Positions 42,135 through 51,259 of a stretch of 64,000 nt of DNA are shown here, one piece after another (position 1 is the first letter of the stretch; every line of letters starts with the position of its first letter). Below the pieces are notes generated by a model, which was given only the letters and a program-made list of their open reading frames with translations, did not search any database and was not told where the DNA came from. Source of the stretch: CAYMUL01 sp964393605 (GTDB lineage Bacteria > Bacteroidota > Ignavibacteria > Ignavibacteriales > Ignavibacteriaceae). A program made the position numbers and the translations under genes. The stretch spans positions 21,546 to 85,545 of the forward strand of contig CAYMUL010000015.1 of NCBI GenBank assembly GCA_964393605.1. The letters run 5' to 3'.

Positions 42135-44867
42135 ATGTATAACAGAATAATTGCGCTGTTGGTCGCATCGATGTGTTTGTTTAATACCGTCAAAGCGCAA
42201 AGCGCGAAGGATATAGATATTTCATATCAAAAGTTTGTGCTTAAAAACGGATTAAGACTCATTGTTCATGAAGATCACAAAGCACCGATTGTAGCAATAA
42301 ACGTTTGGTATCATGTCGGTTCCAAAAATGAAAAAGAAGGAAAGACCGGTTTCGCACACTTGTTTGAACACTTGATGTTCAACGGTTCCGAAAATTTTGA
42401 TGACGACTACTTTCAAGCACTTGAAAGAATTGGCGCAACAGATTTGAACGGAACTACAAACGAAGACCGAACAAATTATTTTCAAAACGTTCCGAAGAAT
42501 GCGCTGGATTTAGCTCTCTGGATGGAGTCTGATCGAATGGGGCATTTACTCGGCGCAGTTACACAAGCCAAACTTGATGAGCAGCGTGGTGTTGTTCAAA
42601 ACGAAAAAAGGCAGGGGCAAAATCAACCTTACGCAATTGCATGGGATTTAATTACCGAAGCGACGTATCCGAAAGGACATCCTTATTCCTGGTCGGTTAT
42701 CGGTTCGATGGAAGATTTAAATGCCGCATCTCTGGAAGATGTTCACGAATGGTTTAAAAATTATTACGGCGCGGCAAATGCAGTGCTTGTTATTGCCGGC
42801 GATGTGAACACTGAAGAAGTGAAACAAAAAGTTGAAAAATATTTTGGCGATATTCCTTCCGGTCCTCCGGTTGCAAAACATGAGGTTTGGATTGCAAAAA
42901 TGACCGGGACAAAAAGACAAACTGCACAGGATAGAGTTCCGCAATCGAGATTATTTAAAGTGTGGAATGTGCCGGAGTCAGGCACTCGTGAAGAAGCTTT
43001 GCTCGGTTTGGCATCAAGCATTCTTTCATCAGGAAAAACTTCCCGTCTTTATAAAAAACTTGTGTACGAAAAACAAATCGCAACCTCTGCGAGCGCATAT
43101 TCATGGTCGAATGAAATTGGCGGACAATTTACTGTTGATGCTATGGTTGCACCTGGAAAAAATTTAGCAGAAGTTGAAAAACTTATTGATGAAGAATTAC
43201 AAAAATTTTTGAAAGAAGGTCCAACTCAAAAAGAATTGGATAGAGTACGCACCCAATATTTTGCAGGTTTCGTTCGCGGTGTTGAGAGAATTGGCGGATT
43301 CGGAGGCAAATCCGACCGACTTGCACAGAACGAAGTTTATAACGGCAGTCCCGATGCTTATAAAACCTATATGAAATATGTCGAAGAAGCGACTATTGCC
43401 GATATTAAAAAAGTTGTAAATGATTGGTTGAGTGACGGAGTTTATATTCTCGAGATTCATCCTTTCCCCGAGTACTCAACTGTTGCATCCGATGTTGACA
43501 GAAAAAAACTTCCTGAAATTGGCGAAACACCCGATGCATCTTTTCCGAAGTTTGAAAAAGCAAAACTTTCGAACGGATTGAATGTAATGCTCGCAAACAG
43601 AAAAACTATTCCCGTTATTTCTTTTTCATTAATGATTAACGCAGGATATTCCGCAGATCAATTTGCTATTCCGGGAACAGCATCTTTAACTGCCAACATG
43701 CTTGATGAAGGAACGAAGAAAATGAATGCGCTGCAAATCAGCGATGAAATGCAAAACCTCGGAACATACATCGGCTCTTCCGCAGGATTGGATTATAACT
43801 ATCTTACATTAAATTCTCTTAAATCAAATTTAGATAAATCCCTTTCGCTCTGGTCAGAAATTCTTCTCACGCCATCTTTCCCGCAAGATGAATTAGACAA
43901 GTTGAAGAAGCAACAAATTGCCGGCATCAAGAGAGAAAAAGTTCAACCGACGCAAATGGCTTATCGTGTTCTTCCGAAATTATTTTTTGGTGAGGGACAT
44001 GCATACTCACTTCCTTTAACGGGAAGCGGATTTGAAGAATCTGTAGAAAAAATTTCGCGCGAAGATTTAATCAAATATCATCAAACATGGTATAAACCAA
44101 ACAATGCTACTCTCGTTATTGTTGGTGATGTTACTCTTTCAGAAATTCTTCCGAAAATTGAAAAGGCATTTAAAGATTGGAAGCCCGGCGACGTTCCGCA
44201 AAAAAACATTACCAATGTTGAAGTTAAGAATAGTAACGTACTCTACTTACTCGATAAACCGGCAGCACAACAATCGATAATTCTTGGCGGACATTTAATC
44301 GTTCCAAAATCAGATCCCGATGATCTTGCAATCGAAACGATGAATGATATTCTCGGTGGAGTTTTCACTTCAAGAATAAATATGAATTTGCGAGAAGATA
44401 AACATTGGTCGTACGGTTCATTTAGCTTTTTTATTAACACTAAATCTCAAAGACCGTATATCTTTTACGGTGCAGTGCAAACGGATAAAACAAAAGAATC
44501 TATTCTTGAAATGCAAAAAGAGATCAGAGAATATGTTTCAACGCGCCCTGCAACCGATGATGAATTAAACAAAATTAAAATGAATAATATTTTGTCGCTC
44601 TCCGGGCAGTGGGAAACAATGTCTGCCGTCAGCAGTTCTTTACAACAAATAGTGAACTACAATTATCCCGAGAATTATTTTGACACTTACTCGGATAAGA
44701 TGAAGAACCTGAATTTAACGCAGATACACAACGCCGCAAATAAAGTTATCAAACCGGAAAAAGTTATTTGGGTTGTAGTTGGAGATAAAGCAAAAATTGA
44801 ACCTGGTTTAAAGGAACTCGGTTTTGAAATAAAATATCTTGATAGCAACGGTAACTTAATTCAATAA
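42135..44867 (+). CDS. M16-family zinc metallopeptidase with two tandem domains
   Basis: 910 residues with a signal peptide (MYNRIIALLVASMCLFNTVKAQ), so exported. The active first half carries HLFEH at 75-79 (inverted zinc motif HxxEH) and NEKRQGQNQPY for the third ligand region. The second half, from about residue 470, repeats the fold without HxxEH, forming the inactive partner half as in pitrilysin-type proteases. It probably degrades peptides in the periplasm or outside. GGAG precedes the ATG; a terminator follows. Confidence 0.95.
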   Translation: MYNRIIALLVASMCLFNTVKAQSAKDIDISYQKFVLKNGLRLIVHEDHKAPIVAINVWYHVGSKNEKEGKTGFAHLFEHLMFNGSENFDDDYFQALERIGATDLNGTTNEDRTNYFQNVPKNALDLALWMESDRMGHLLGAVTQAKLDEQRGVVQNEKRQGQNQPYAIAWDLITEATYPKGHPYSWSVIGSMEDLNAASLEDVHEWFKNYYGAANAVLVIAGDVNTEEVKQKVEKYFGDIPSGPPVAKHEVWIAKMTGTKRQTAQDRVPQSRLFKVWNVPESGTREEALLGLASSILSSGKTSRLYKKLVYEKQIATSASAYSWSNEIGGQFTVDAMVAPGKNLAEVEKLIDEELQKFLKEGPTQKELDRVRTQYFAGFVRGVERIGGFGGKSDRLAQNEVYNGSPDAYKTYMKYVEEATIADIKKVVNDWLSDGVYILEIHPFPEYSTVASDVDRKKLPEIGETPDASFPKFEKAKLSNGLNVMLANRKTIPVISFSLMINAGYSADQFAIPGTASLTANMLDEGTKKMNALQISDEMQNLGTYIGSSAGLDYNYLTLNSLKSNLDKSLSLWSEILLTPSFPQDELDKLKKQQIAGIKREKVQPTQMAYRVLPKLFFGEGHAYSLPLTGSGFEESVEKISREDLIKYHQTWYKPNNATLVIVGDVTLSEILPKIEKAFKDWKPGDVPQKNITNVEVKNSNVLYLLDKPAAQQSIILGGHLIVPKSDPDDLAIETMNDILGGVFTSRINMNLREDKHWSYGSFSFFINTKSQRPYIFYGAVQTDKTKESILEMQKEIREYVSTRPATDDELNKIKMNNILSLSGQWETMSAVSSSLQQIVNYNYPENYFDTYSDKMKNLNLTQIHNAANKVIKPEKVIWVVVGDKAKIEPGLKELGFEIKYLDSNGNLIQ

Positions 44868-44888
44868 TTTTTTTTAAGTCGACGAAAC

Positions 44889-44922
44889 AAAAAAAGGACG
44901 GAAAAATTTCCGTCCTTTTTTT
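44889..44922 (+). terminator. Terminator of the M16 protease gene
   Basis: AAGGACGGAAA pairs with TTTCCGTCCTT, followed by a T run; A-rich on the other side, so it may work both ways. Confidence 0.88.
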
Positions 44923-44970
44923 ATTTGTAAATGATTCATAATTGAAAATTTGAATCTTACTGACATTAAT

Positions 44971-45482
44971 AAAAAGACCGCCCGGGGGATGGGCGGTCTT
45001 TCACTAACTAACTAACTAATTAAAGGTGGGATTATTTGAGGAGTAAGCTTTTCTTCGTTGATACGAAATCTCCGGCGTTTAATCTATAGATATACACTCC
45101 GCTCGCAAGTCCGCTTGCATTAAATGGAATGGCATATCTGCCGGGTTTTAAATTTTCATTGATTAATGTTTTTACTTCTTCGCCAAGAGTATTGTAAATT
45201 TTTAGTGTAACATCTCTTTGTGCGGGCAAACTAAATTCAATTATCGTTTCCGGGTTAAATGGATTTGGATAATTTTGTTCGAGTGAGAATGCGGTCGGTA
45301 TTGTATTTTCTTCTTTTGACGAAGAAGGATTGTTCACATTCATATAAATTTTTCCGTCGCCGGTTCCCGCAAATAAATTGTGCGATGAAGGATTAACAAG
45401 AATTGAACTGACGCCGAAACCTTTTAAGCCCATCGTATTCCATGTTACACCTCCGTTAGTTGAAACGTAAATTCCGCCTGCC
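44971..45482. repeat. 512-bp direct repeat, left copy
   Basis: Matches 46522-47033 base for base, apart from at least one substitution seen near 45450 (TTACAC versus TTACGC). It holds a terminator (44972-45001, stem AAAGACCGCCC/GGGCGGTCTTT) and the last 150 codons of the large secreted protein gene. Its right edge at 45482 is abrupt. Confidence 0.92.
44972..45001 (-). terminator. GC-rich terminator in the left repeat copy
   Basis: AAAGACCGCCC and GGGCGGTCTTT form an 11-bp stem with a 7-nt loop. The stem is symmetric and works on the minus strand for the gene fragment to its right. Confidence 0.8.
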
Positions 45483-45484
45483 AC
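45032..45484 (-). pseudogene. Duplicated C-terminal fragment of the secreted modular protein
   Basis: 150 codons essentially identical to the end of the 1484-residue protein at 46583-51037, including the last propeller repeat and the sorting domain (LEQNYPNPFNPETIIEFSLP and GVYIYRLNAGDF). It lacks a signal peptide, so it could not be exported on its own, and its apparent start is created at the duplication edge. It is a by-product of the 512-bp duplication and not a functional gene. Confidence 0.88.
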
Positions 45485-45502
45485 AAGTCTTTACCACGAG
45501 TT

Positions 45503-46393
45503 CTAAACACAGAACATACATTGGCAGGTAGCATCAGTAAAATGACGTATCCCGACAATTTTTCCATTTTTTCTATCAAATCGACTTTGAATGCGATTTA
45601 ATAAATCAGTTTCATTATTTTCAAAATATCTTCTCAAAGCATAACAACATAAATCAGCAATTTGAACAAGGCTTGTGAGTTCGGAATTCACAAAAAAAGG
45701 TGTTTCGATAATATGTTCTATACTTGTCCACAGAGTTCCATGACGATGAAACCTTTTCATTAATTCGGTGTGTTTTCTCGAAACTGTATCGTTATTATCA
45801 TGTATCAATGTACCAAAAAGCTTTGAATTTTTGGTGCTTTTACTGACAATTTTCATATACTGCTCAAAACGTGAAACAAGTTGCTCTAATGCCTGTTCAT
45901 CGACTGATTGCAAGGTTCTTGTAGGGTTAAAGTGAATTTTATTTATACATTCAGCAAACAATCTTGAAAAAGACCAACTGCCAACTAAGTCAGCCAATTC
46001 CTGAATAAATGCAATTCTCTCATCATGAGTTAGATGAATGTATCCTTCAGTTTGACGATAGTTTTTTCGCGTTTGTTTATAAAGATTTTTATTCGGACTC
46101 TTTTGGAGCTTCAACAATTCTGCCTTTCGTCGACTTAAAACTTCGTGGCGCCGTTGAGCATAGTCCATTGTTTCAAATCCGACTATTTTACTTTGCTCTA
46201 AATATTTACGGACTATCCAGCCAGTATGAACCTCTAAAGATTGTAAATCATATTTTTGTTTAATCTTTGATATTCCTATCTCACACTTTTTCCAAAAAGA
46301 GATAGGGATTGAAAGACCAGCCAAGACATAATGACTAGTATTTCCTGGTACCTCCGGAGTACCTGATTCGTCTACGTAACAGAAATATACCAT
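45503..46393 (-). CDS. DUF3800 domain protein
   Basis: 296 residues. The opening MVYFCYVDESGTPEVPG is the DUF3800 signature with the acidic pair Asp8-Glu9. Further acidic sites are in LIHDNNDTVS and VQIADLCCYALRRYFE, an RNase H-like arrangement. The C-terminus is Cys-rich (ATCQCMFC). The biochemical function of DUF3800 proteins is not established; they are often associated with mobile or defence regions. The gene has its own promoter and a structured leader RNA, and lies between two 512-bp direct repeats, which suggests it arrived as a unit. Confidence 0.9.
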   Translation of the reverse strand: MVYFCYVDESGTPEVPGNTSHYVLAGLSIPISFWKKCEIGISKIKQKYDLQSLEVHTGWIVRKYLEQSKIVGFETMDYAQRRHEVLSRRKAELLKLQKSPNKNLYKQTRKNYRQTEGYIHLTHDERIAFIQELADLVGSWSFSRLFAECINKIHFNPTRTLQSVDEQALEQLVSRFEQYMKIVSKSTKNSKLFGTLIHDNNDTVSRKHTELMKRFHRHGTLWTSIEHIIETPFFVNSELTSLVQIADLCCYALRRYFENNETDLLNRIQSRFDRKNGKIVGIRHFTDATCQCMFCV

Positions 46394-46407
46394 TGACTAA
46401 AGTGCAT

Positions 46408-46474
46408 AAAAAAAGCGACTGGTTTCAGGGAATTATTCCCGTAGTAGAGACGCTCGGCGACTCTTCCCAGACGC
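46408..46474 (-). ncRNA. Structured leader RNA upstream of DUF3800 (candidate DUF3800 RNA motif)
   Basis: On the minus strand a three-way junction can be drawn by hand. Closing stem P1 is GCGTCTGG (46474-46467) with CCAGTCGC (46422-46415), one T-T mismatch. P2 is AGAG-T-CGC, loop CGA, GCG-T-CTCT (46464-46446). P3 is GGGAA-TAA-TTCCC (46440-46428). Seven T residues follow P1 directly (46414-46408). The DUF3800 ATG is 14 nt further. RNA motifs consistently found next to DUF3800 genes are known (the DUF3800-I to -XI motifs); whether this one matches any of them needs a covariance search. Confidence 0.75.
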
Positions 46475-46479
46475 GGTTG

Positions 46480-46510
46480 CAAAATTATGCGATATATTTT
46501 TAAAATCAAA
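46480..46510 (-). promoter_or_regulatory. Promoter of the DUF3800 unit
   Basis: Minus strand TTTG (46510-46507), 19-nt spacer, TAATTTTG (46487-46480). Transcription would begin right at the start of the structured leader. Confidence 0.7.
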
Positions 46511-46521
46511 ACAAATTAAAA

Positions 46522-46553
46522 AAAAAGACCGCCCGGGGGATGGGCGGTCTTTC
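46522..46553 (-). terminator. Terminator of the secreted modular protein gene
   Basis: Stem AAAGACCGCCC/GGGCGGTCTTT, about 30 nt after the stop, with an A/T run on the far side. Confidence 0.85.
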
Positions 46554-47033
46554 ACTAACTAACTAACTAATTAAAGGTGGGATTATTTGAGGAGTAAGCT
46601 TTTCTTCGTTGATACGAAATCTCCGGCGTTTAATCTATAGATATACACTCCGCTCGCAAGTCCGCTTGCATTAAATGGAATGGCATATCTGCCGGGTTTT
46701 AAATTTTCATTGATTAATGTTTTTACTTCTTCGCCAAGAGTATTGTAAATTTTTAGTGTAACATCTCTTTGTGCGGGCAAACTAAATTCAATTATCGTTT
46801 CCGGGTTAAATGGATTTGGATAATTTTGTTCGAGTGAGAATGCGGTCGGTATTGTATTTTCTTCTTTTGACGAAGAAGGATTGTTCACATTCATATAAAT
46901 TTTTCCGTCGCCGGTTCCCGCAAATAAATTGTGCGATGAAGGATTAACAAGAATTGAACTGACGCCGAAACCTTTTAAGCCCATCGTATTCCATGTTACG
47001 CCTCCGTTAGTTGAAACGTAAATTCCGCCTGCC
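46522..47033. repeat. 512-bp direct repeat, right copy
   Basis: The intact context of the repeat: the true 3' end and terminator (46522-46553) of the large secreted protein gene. The 1039 bp between the copies contain only the DUF3800 unit. Confidence 0.92.
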
Positions 47034-50000
47034 CATGCACTGATATAAATATTATCCGATGCATCAACGGAAATTGTGTAGATGTGGCTTGATGGCAATC
47101 CTGAATTTGTATTTAACCAGCTTGAACCGGAGTTTGTTGTTACAAACATTCCAAGTCCATAAGTGCCTGCGATAATTTTATTATCACTTGTGGAACCGAG
47201 TGCCCAAACAAATTCGTAGCCCATATTAGTGTTCACCCAATTATTTCCGTTATCGGTTGATTTATAGACACCACCGCCAAAAGTTCCGACGAACAATTCG
47301 CCAAGCGGATTAATTGTAAATGCATGAACGGCTTTGAAAATTATTCCGTTATTTTTTTCTTGCCAGCTTGCACCCTGGTCGGTTGATTTATAAACTCCGA
47401 AGCCCCATGTTCCGGCGTAAATATTTCCTGATTGATCTATCGATACAGCACGAGCATCTTTGCCGCTCAATGCGGTTGTATTCCAATTTATTCCGCCGTT
47501 TGTAGATTTGAAAACACCAACTTCAGTGCCGGCATAAATTGTTCCGTTCGATGCAACATCGATTGACCAGATCATTCCGACAGTCATGCCCGAATTAATG
47601 TGCAACCAATTTTGTCCGTTATCGGATGAGCGATAAATTTTACCGCCGACAGTTCCGGCGAGCATATCATTATTGTTGTCGTTTGCTAAGCACCAAACAA
47701 CTTCGCTAAGATTGAAATTACCAACGGGAACCCAAGTTCCAAAACTTCCACCGCCTGTTCCGCCCGTGCCGGTACTATCAAAATTATTTACATAAATAGT
47801 TACTGCAGAATAATCATCTTCAGATTCATTGCCGTTGCCGGGGGTAGAATCGGGATCGTACACTGCTGATGCAGTAATTTCTGCAATGTTTTTAATATCA
47901 ACTTCAACAGGAATATTTCCGATGAACGGAGCTAAATTGAATTGCCCCATTCCTTCAAGCGAGTTACAAATCATTTGTCCGTTTTGTACACCGCTAACAA
48001 AATTGACGTGTGCTTTCGGCGCAAGAATAGAGCCGCGAACATCAATTCCTTGAATTGTAATTGTTGTTGCATCCGTAAAATTGTATATCACGTTATTCAT
48101 TACTGTTCCGTTCACGACAAGACCGCCGGTCCACGAAACATTTGTTCCGTCAATATTCACAAGAACAACCGAACCGTTTGGTGCTGTAATTCTAAAATCA
48201 TTTGCAGTTGAAAGCGCGGCACCGGAAACATAAAATACATTTAAGAAAGGATCGTTCCCGCTGAGGAATAATCCACCCCATTGCGGAGTAACCGTTCCGT
48301 TCGCAGTGTATGCGGCTAATTGTCCCGAAAGATTCAAAGCATATGCTTTTGCGGATGGGAAATCTATTACAGAATCTTTTCTTAACGTACCATTATTGAT
48401 TGATACTTGCGGAATAGGAAGATTAGTTGAATCTCCATACACAACATTTCCACCGAGTATTGCACCGCTGAGATATGTTAAATTCTTTCCTACAATAAAC
48501 ACATCAACCGTTCCGTTTGAGTTAGGAAGTTTATCGCCGATACTATAATTAGCGAGATGTGCATTTTTACCCACAGCCATTTTTCCTTCTGTGTCAGCCG
48601 AAGGTTGAGTAATATTTTCAAAAACAAAAACGTTGTAATCTTTCATCGGACCTAAATCAAATGCCGAGGAAGTGATTGAACTTAAATCGACTTTTGCTGA
48701 AATCGTTAAAGTTGCAGTACCTCCGGCGATAATGGTTCCGATATTCCAAACTCCGGTTGCAGTATCGTACACACCTTGCGATGCGGTTGAAGTTTGATAG
48801 AGCAATCCTTGTGAAAGAATATCTGTAACTTTAACTCCGGTTGCCGAAGCAGGTCCGTTGTTGTTCACTGTAATCGTATAAGTTATAACTTCGCCGTCTT
48901 CGGGGTTTTCATTGTTCACGGATTTGTTAATACTAAGATCGGCTTGATTAGCAGGTTGTGTAGAATATATTCCTGCATCCCATTTCAAATCGATTTGAGC
49001 CGGAGCTAATGCAGTACAAATAGTTTTTCCGGTTGTAACATCTGCATCGGAATCTTTAGTATCATCTCCGCCTTGATCTTTCGGGCTGAAAGCGAAACCA
49101 CCGGGCAGAATAAATTGCACATAATAATTTCCGGAAGGAAGATTAGGGAAAAGATATTTTCCGGTTGCATCTGTATTTGTTACTGCGAGCAAATTATCGG
49201 TGCAGTTAAAAAGTTTAACGGTTACATTCGGAACGCCGGCTTCACCGCTATTTTGAATTCCGTTTTGATCAGTATCGAGCCAAACGAAATCACCGATTGC
49301 CGCTTTGAGAGAATACAAACCTGCATCCCAATTCATATCGTTAGTTGCAATTGGCAAAGTGAAGCAAGTTGTTTTTCCGGTTGATGTATCGGCATCGGAA
49401 TCAACTGCATCATTTCCTCCAACATCTTTATTTGTGAAGGAATAATTCGCAGGTTTAGAAAATTCAACTTTGTATGAACCGGGAAGAATATCGCTGAAAA
49501 GATAATTTCCGTTTGCATCGGTTACGGTTGTGAGAAGCACATTATCCGAACAATCTAATAACTTGACTAAAACTGAGGGAAGTCCGGGTTCGCCGCTATC
49601 TTGAATTCCATTTTTATTTTCATCGAGCCAAACCTTATCTCCCACAGAACCTTTTGTGGAGTAAATTCCTGCATCCCACTTCAAATCTGTTGTGTTTGAT
49701 GGAAGAGAAAAACAAATAGTTTTACCTGTAACAGGGTCAACATCGGAATCGAGTGCATCATTTCCACCGGCATCTTTTATGGTGAAAACATAATTCGGCA
49801 GATTTAAAAACTTTACGTAATAACTTCCTGCCACCAAACTATCGAACAGATAATTTCCGTTTGCATCGGTAACCGCTTGTTTTTTGAATTGGTCGCTGCA
49901 ATCAAAAAGTTGAACAACAATTCCGGCTACACCTTGCTCGCTTACATCTTGAATTCCATTTTTGTTTGCGTCATTCCAAACTTTATCGCCGATTGCTGAA

Positions 50001-51037
50001 ATTGGTTTATACATTCCTGCATCCCACTTTAAATCGTTTGTGTTTGCAGGAAGAGTAAAGCAAATAGTTTTTCCGGTTGATACATCTGCGTCGGAATCTT
50101 TAGCGTCATCGCCCCCTTGATCTTTCGGGCTGAATGAAAATCCCGATGGAGGAAAGAACTTAACATAATAACTTCCGCTCGTAACATTCGTAAAAAGATA
50201 ATTTCCGTTCACGTCTGTAATCGTAGTTGCTTTTAAATTATCGTTACAATCATATAACTTAACAGTAACATTTTGAATCCCTGCTTCACCGGCATCTTGA
50301 ATTCCGTCTTTATCATTATCGTACCAAACTTTATCTCCAAGAGAAGATGGTTGCCCGCTACAAGGCAGTGGTTTAGTGGCTCCAGATATTCCCAATTTAT
50401 TTGGGGAGTGGTGCATTTCAGGAATTTCCACAACTCCGAACCCGCTTGCGCCGAATGCGTTTTTGGAAATCTTTACTTCAAAGATCATATCGAATATCCA
50501 ATCAGGATAATTTGGGTTTGGATCATAATTTGAATTTGTTGAAGGAGAGTTTGTGGTTAGTACATAACCGTATTGATTAAAATTTCTATTCAGAGAAGAA
50601 TTGTAACTTAAAATGTGCGCCGCATTTCCGCTGATCATTCCGCCATCGCCGCCGGTGTGTCCAAGTGTTGTATAGCATGATGGGACGGAAGATGTTTGAG
50701 ATAAATAATCCATATTAAATTGTAAAACAGTTTGTCCGTTTCCGTTTTTGAATTTGAACTGTGCATAATCGCTGCTCGTGAGATGTTTGAATTTATGATT
50801 ATTCCCGGGCCAACCAATAACACCGCTTCCGTAAGTATTATCGTTGAATGATCTTGCGATAACAAGTTTTACATCATAGTTTCCGTTCACATCAACATCG
50901 ACAAAGAGTGTTGCGACTTGAATTTGCTGGCTGTTTTTTGTTATGCAGAGCGTTGTTACACTTTGCGAAAAAGTTTGAGTAACAGTAACAAACACAAAAA
51001 GTATTGTTAGCGAGAAAAGGGTAGCTAATTGTTTCAT
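46583..51037 (-). CDS. Secreted modular protein: SdrD-like repeats, choice-of-anchor A, propeller, T9SS sorting domain
   Basis: 1484 residues. Signal peptide 1-25. A novel N-terminal domain runs to about 230. Four SdrD/Cna-B repeats start near 232, 348, 464 and 579, each opening like LGDKVWYDNDKDGIQDAGE. A DUF11 domain follows at about 702 (DLSINKSVNNENPEDGEVIT) and a choice-of-anchor A domain at about 792-1035. A set of propeller-type repeats of the form IYAGTxGxGVYKSTDxGxxW spans about 1095-1400. The C-terminal sorting domain (NYPNPFNPETIIEFSLP) directs it through type IX secretion to the surface. It is likely an adhesin or surface scaffold. Confidence 0.93.
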   Translation of the reverse strand: MKQLATLFSLTILFVFVTVTQTFSQSVTTLCITKNSQQIQVATLFVDVDVNGNYDVKLVIARSFNDNTYGSGVIGWPGNNHKFKHLTSSDYAQFKFKNGNGQTVLQFNMDYLSQTSSVPSCYTTLGHTGGDGGMISGNAAHILSYNSSLNRNFNQYGYVLTTNSPSTNSNYDPNPNYPDWIFDMIFEVKISKNAFGASGFGVVEIPEMHHSPNKLGISGATKPLPCSGQPSSLGDKVWYDNDKDGIQDAGEAGIQNVTVKLYDCNDNLKATTITDVNGNYLFTNVTSGSYYVKFFPPSGFSFSPKDQGGDDAKDSDADVSTGKTICFTLPANTNDLKWDAGMYKPISAIGDKVWNDANKNGIQDVSEQGVAGIVVQLFDCSDQFKKQAVTDANGNYLFDSLVAGSYYVKFLNLPNYVFTIKDAGGNDALDSDVDPVTGKTICFSLPSNTTDLKWDAGIYSTKGSVGDKVWLDENKNGIQDSGEPGLPSVLVKLLDCSDNVLLTTVTDANGNYLFSDILPGSYKVEFSKPANYSFTNKDVGGNDAVDSDADTSTGKTTCFTLPIATNDMNWDAGLYSLKAAIGDFVWLDTDQNGIQNSGEAGVPNVTVKLFNCTDNLLAVTNTDATGKYLFPNLPSGNYYVQFILPGGFAFSPKDQGGDDTKDSDADVTTGKTICTALAPAQIDLKWDAGIYSTQPANQADLSINKSVNNENPEDGEVITYTITVNNNGPASATGVKVTDILSQGLLYQTSTASQGVYDTATGVWNIGTIIAGGTATLTISAKVDLSSITSSAFDLGPMKDYNVFVFENITQPSADTEGKMAVGKNAHLANYSIGDKLPNSNGTVDVFIVGKNLTYLSGAILGGNVVYGDSTNLPIPQVSINNGTLRKDSVIDFPSAKAYALNLSGQLAAYTANGTVTPQWGGLFLSGNDPFLNVFYVSGAALSTANDFRITAPNGSVVLVNIDGTNVSWTGGLVVNGTVMNNVIYNFTDATTITIQGIDVRGSILAPKAHVNFVSGVQNGQMICNSLEGMGQFNLAPFIGNIPVEVDIKNIAEITASAVYDPDSTPGNGNESEDDYSAVTIYVNNFDSTGTGGTGGGSFGTWVPVGNFNLSEVVWCLANDNNNDMLAGTVGGKIYRSSDNGQNWLHINSGMTVGMIWSIDVASNGTIYAGTEVGVFKSTNGGINWNTTALSGKDARAVSIDQSGNIYAGTWGFGVYKSTDQGASWQEKNNGIIFKAVHAFTINPLGELFVGTFGGGVYKSTDNGNNWVNTNMGYEFVWALGSTSDNKIIAGTYGLGMFVTTNSGSSWLNTNSGLPSSHIYTISVDASDNIYISAWAGGIYVSTNGGVTWNTMGLKGFGVSSILVNPSSHNLFAGTGDGKIYMNVNNPSSSKEENTIPTAFSLEQNYPNPFNPETIIEFSLPAQRDVTLKIYNTLGEEVKTLINENLKPGRYAIPFNASGLASGVYIYRLNAGDFVSTKKSLLLK

Positions 51038-51078
51038 AATTATACTCTCAAATAAATTGAATTAAAGTGAACTTGTTG

Positions 51079-51086
51079 CAAAGATA
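51079..51086 (-). promoter_or_regulatory. -7 element before the secreted protein gene
   Basis: TATCTTTG on the minus strand, about 42 nt before the ATG, fits TAnnTTTG; the -33 position has TTTC, not TTTG. Confidence 0.45.
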
Positions 51087-51259
51087 GTGCCATCGGGTGA
51101 GGGAAAGAGAAATGAAAAATTAGTTTGCGTTTCAATCAATAATTATGATTTGAACGAAATCTCAACTTTGGGAGAGAAAATTTCTCAGCCTCATTTTGAT
51201 ACGCGCTATTCTTTCATTTCTCATTTCAAGAAATGAATTTTGAAAATCTAAAAAAAATC

